DNA from: Abditibacteriales bacterium
GTDB taxonomy: Bacteria; Armatimonadota; Abditibacteriia; Abditibacteriales; JANWYM01
Assembly (NCBI GenBank): GCA_025055355.1
Contig: JANWYM010000179.1
Location: 1 to 7,755, forward strand
Length of the DNA stretch: 7,755 nt
Direction: 5' to 3'
Numbering within the stretch: position 1 is the first letter of the stretch; every line of letters begins with the position of its first letter. Under the pieces are notes generated by a model. It was not told where the DNA came from. It did no database searches and was given only the letters and a program-made list of their open reading frames with translations. Below are positions 5,909 through 7,755 of this stretch, in pieces. Position numbers and translations under genes: made by a program.

Positions 5909-5980
5909 GGGAGGGTGAGGCTCCCGCCGAGCCAAGCGTTCCCATCGCACCCGACGGCTCCGCTGGAGCGTCGCCCTCCT
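5909..5980. repeat. Imperfect inverted repeat in the rodA-pbpA gap
   Basis: The arm 5909-5933 (begins GGGAGGGTGAGGCTCCC) is complementary to 5956-5980 (begins GGCTCCGCTGGAGCGTCGCC) at about 20 of 25 positions, with a 22-base loop. A competing stem exists: CGCACCC (5946-5952) with GGGTGCG (5983-5989). It could be another dispersed palindrome or an attenuating hairpin. There is no T-run, so a terminator is not supported. Confidence 0.55.
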
Positions 5981-6041
5981 ATGGGTGCGGTTGTCTTCGC
6001 GGAAGGACAGGCGGTAACTGCCGAGGTTGCCGATAGCGCAG

Positions 6042-6112
6042 GAGGCTGTCAACAGATTCGGGCAGCGGATGGCGCAGATTACGTCACAGTTGCACCAATG
6101 CCTTGACAGCCT
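6042..6112. repeat. Palindromic dispersed repeat, copy 2
   Basis: The ends AGGCTGTCAA (6043-6052) and TTGACAGCCT (6103-6112) are perfect 10-base inverted repeats. The left 38 bases align without gaps to copy 1 at 2041-2078 at about 28 positions, starting with eleven identical bases. The interior is more diverged than in copy 1. It lies 31 bases before pbpA and fills the second half of the rodA-pbpA gap. Confidence 0.65.
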
Positions 6113-6132
6113 GCATCCTCTGCGTTCTCGGC

Positions 6133-6138
6133 GGTGAG
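6133..6138 (+). promoter_or_regulatory. Ribosome binding site for pbpA
   Basis: GGTGAG, complementary to the UCACC part of the 16S rRNA 3' end, lies five bases before GTG 6144. It supports this non-ATG start, and the GTG is followed directly by a basic residue and the membrane anchor. Confidence 0.6.
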
Positions 6139-6143
6139 TCATT

Positions 6144-7550
6144 GTGAAGCAGAACATCGTCAAACTTGCTATATTGTTCTTCGCCGCCTACGGCGTGCTG
6201 GTGGGGTTCCTGACCTACTGGCAGGTGGCAAAGAGCGATGCCCTGATGGAGCATCCGCGCAATCGGCGGTTGGCTCTACGCGAGCGGCGGATTCAGCGCG
6301 GCGGGATTTACGACCGCCACGGTCAGCCCATCGCACAGAGCCAGTTTGTCAACGGCGAGCAGCGACGCGTTTACACCGATCCCCCAGCCGTCGCGCACCT
6401 CGTCGGTTACGTCAGCGAGCGTTACGGGCGCGTCGGGCTGGAGGGTCGGTTGGACCGCTATCTCTCTGGGATGTCGCGGGACGAGTGGCTGCTGGAGTTG
6501 CAGGACAGAATTTTCAACCGCCAGCGGCGCGGCAACGATGCGTTCCTCACGATTGATTTGAACGTGCAGCGCAGAGCCGCCGCCGCGCTGGCGGGGCGGC
6601 GCGGGGCCGTGGTCGCGCTCCAGCCGCAGACGGGCGAGGTCCTCGCGCTCGTCAGCGCGCCGAGTTACGACCCCGCGCAGATAAACGCGATGTGGGACGC
6701 GCTCCAGCGTGACCGACGCACGCCGCTACTCAACCGCGCCACGCTGGGGCTATATCCGCCCGGCTCGACGTTCAAGGTCGTGACGCTCTGCGCCGCGCTG
6801 GAAAACAACGTCGTGAAACCGGATGAAACTTTCCGCTGCTTAGGGGCGACTGGGTTTGGCGCTTATACTGTGCACGAACCCAATGGGCGAGCGCACGGAC
6901 GGGTGAATCTCACAAAGGCGTTAGTCGTCTCGTGCAACGTGACGTTCAGCCAACTCGCGGTGCGCGTGGGGCAGGTCAACTTCCAGAACCTCGCGCGGGA
7001 GTTTGGGCTGGATGGGAACATCGCGTTCGACTTGCCGATGACGACCTCCTCGCTGCTGCGTCAAGGCTCGACCATGACAACGAGCATTTTAGCGCAGAGC
7101 GGGTTCGGGCAGGGCGAAATCGTCGTGACCCCGATGCAGATGGCCCTCATCGCCGCGACGATTGCCAACGACGGCGTGATGATGCAGCCGTATCTCATCA
7201 AGCAAATACGCAGCCCCGAAGGGGAGATCCTGATGACGCGCCTCCCGCAGCCGCTGCGTCAAGCGGTGCAAGTGGGCACGGCGCGTGAAGCCAAAGCCAT
7301 GATGACGCGTGTCGTCAGCGACGGAACGACGCGCCGCATCATGGCGTCGTTGGGAGTGAGGGTCGCCGCCAAAACCGGCACGGCGCAGAACCCACACGGC
7401 AAGCCGCACGCCTGGTATATCGCGTTCGCGCCCGCTGATAAGCCCACCATTGCCGTCGCCGTCGTTGTCGAAAACGCGGGAGCGGGTTCAGCGGTTGCTG
7501 CGCCCGTCGCCAGAGATGTCATTGCAGCCTGGAGGAAAGAGACGGGTTGA
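6144..7550 (+). CDS. pbpA: Class B penicillin-binding protein (transpeptidase), PbpA-like
   Basis: A 468-residue D,D-transpeptidase that crosslinks peptidoglycan outside the cytoplasmic membrane, probably as partner of the adjacent RodA. One N-terminal membrane anchor (about 5-26) is followed by RRIQRGGIYDRHGQPIA (48-64), the conserved start of the PBP2/FtsI dimerisation region, a short linker domain, and the transpeptidase domain from about 145. All three active-site motifs are present: S208-T-F-K211 (nucleophile S208), S263-C-N265 and K410-T-G412 followed by TAQNPHGK. The conserved GFGQGEIVVTPMQMA lies at 320-334. No PASTA domain is present. Length and layout resemble mycobacterial PbpA more than long E. 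coli-type PBP2. The start is GTG with a GGTGAG site five bases upstream. The gene lies 264 bases after the rodA stop and 71 before the kinase. Confidence 0.93.
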   Translation: MKQNIVKLAILFFAAYGVLVGFLTYWQVAKSDALMEHPRNRRLALRERRIQRGGIYDRHGQPIAQSQFVNGEQRRVYTDPPAVAHLVGYVSERYGRVGLEGRLDRYLSGMSRDEWLLELQDRIFNRQRRGNDAFLTIDLNVQRRAAAALAGRRGAVVALQPQTGEVLALVSAPSYDPAQINAMWDALQRDRRTPLLNRATLGLYPPGSTFKVVTLCAALENNVVKPDETFRCLGATGFGAYTVHEPNGRAHGRVNLTKALVVSCNVTFSQLAVRVGQVNFQNLAREFGLDGNIAFDLPMTTSSLLRQGSTMTTSILAQSGFGQGEIVVTPMQMALIAATIANDGVMMQPYLIKQIRSPEGEILMTRLPQPLRQAVQVGTAREAKAMMTRVVSDGTTRRIMASLGVRVAAKTGTAQNPHGKPHAWYIAFAPADKPTIAVAVVVENAGAGSAVAAPVARDVIAAWRKETG

Positions 7551-7553
7551 GGG

Positions 7554-7590
7554 TTAGCACTTAGCACGTCAGCACGTGCCGACGTGCTAA
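7554..7590. repeat. TTAGCACG-family palindrome between pbpA and the kinase
   Basis: One TTAGCAC unit (7554-7560) is followed by a near-perfect palindrome, 7561-7590. The left half TTAGCACGTCAGCAC (7561-7575) is complementary to the right half GTGCCGACGTGCTAA (7576-7590) except at one base pair. It uses the same octamer as the array at 4335-4382. As RNA it would form a stem of up to 15 pairs starting four bases after the pbpA stop, so it could attenuate transcription or protect the 3' end. Only a short A/T run (AAAAT) follows, so it is a weak terminator candidate. Confidence 0.75.
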
Positions 7591-7621
7591 AATCCTTGAC
7601 CTGAGCGCTGGAGGCAGTGAG

Positions 7622-7755
7622 ATGGTCGGACAGACTTTGAATGACCGTTATCACGTCCAAGAGAAAATCGGCGAAGGCGGGATGGCGGTCACCTATCGAG
7701 CCATGGATGCGCTGTTGGGGCGCACGGTTGCGCTGAAAATTCTGCGGGAGCAATA
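7622..7755 (+). CDS. pknB: Hanks-type Ser/Thr protein kinase (PknB-like), N-terminal part, 3' partial
   Basis: The frame reads MVGQTLNDRYHVQEKIGEGG and continues to the window edge, 44 complete codons. Visible kinase elements are the RY start of lobe I, the glycine-rich ATP loop GEGGMAVTY (about 18-26) and the VALKIL strand with the ATP-binding Lys near 39. Such kinases phosphorylate cell-wall and division proteins on Ser/Thr and are countered by PP2C phosphatases like the one encoded upstream in this cluster. GGAGG (7610-7614) lies seven bases before ATG, an ideal spacing. The rest of the kinase domain, any membrane helix and PASTA repeats would lie beyond the window, so the exact PknA/PknB subtype is open. 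Confidence 0.9.
   Translation, partial: MVGQTLNDRYHVQEKIGEGGMAVTYRAMDALLGRTVALKILREQ

Noticed and set aside
6103..6131. TTGACA at 6103 as a -35 box for pbpA
   Set aside because: It belongs to the inverted end of a dispersed repeat and no TATAAT-like hexamer lies 16-18 bases downstream.
7595..7624. TTGACC at 7595 as a -35 box for a separate kinase promoter
   Set aside because: No acceptable -10 follows at 16-18 bases; the position would overlap the start codon.
7259..7753. Long minus-strand frame opposite the pbpA end and the kinase start
   Set aside because: It crosses the palindrome and two well-supported plus-strand genes, shows no family motif, and is explained by G/C-rich third positions of the opposite strand.

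Overview
The window looks like bacterial chromosome from a moderately high-GC organism with a peptidoglycan wall. The right-hand genes favour G/C-ending codons. The cluster PP2C phosphatase, RodA/FtsW, class B penicillin-binding protein and PknB-type kinase, in that order, is the cell-wall/Ser-Thr signalling cluster best known from Actinobacteria and found in some other phyla. The many short palindromic and octamer repeats between genes recall repeat-rich, perhaps thermophilic lineages such as Armatimonadota or Chloroflexota. That placement is a guess; no rRNA or other marker is present.

Left part (1-2129): an Rhs/YD-repeat tip-exchange region. The window opens inside the last residues of an Rhs core, which runs into a variable C-terminal domain. 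That domain has an early His and a late Asn-Cys-x-x-Phe motif, the order expected of a circularly permuted papain-like fold. Thirteen bases later begins a TolB/PD40 beta-propeller protein with a lipoprotein-like signal, in the slot where an immunity gene normally sits. Its 3' end runs directly into a second, orphan Rhs core fragment. The orphan's own C-terminal domain is cut off after a hydrophobic segment, and its last codons and stop lie inside a palindromic repeat. The two core copies form direct repeats flanking the first toxin/partner module. Base composition is visibly more A/T-rich in the first module than in the rest of the window.

Middle (2130-3232): a minus-strand gene for a cytosolic Asp-box (BNR/sortilin-like) propeller. 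It is divergent from the cell-wall cluster. The two start regions share a compact bidirectional promoter in which a single palindromic TTGCAA can serve as the -35 box for both strands, each with an 18-base spacer to its own -10.

Right part (3233-7755): pstP-like PP2C phosphatase, rodA, pbpA and the first 44 codons of a pknB-like kinase, all on the plus strand. The kinase and phosphatase would set the phosphorylation state of cell-wall proteins. RodA polymerises glycan strands and its partner PBP crosslinks them. The gaps between these genes (247, 263 and 71 bases) are each occupied by palindromic or tandem repeats. One octamer array supplies the last codons of the phosphatase. I see no tRNA, rRNA, CRISPR array or transposase gene. 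No completely new system is proven. The most interesting parts are the Rhs toxin/beta-propeller/orphan-tip module and the repeats that occupy operon gaps and gene ends.
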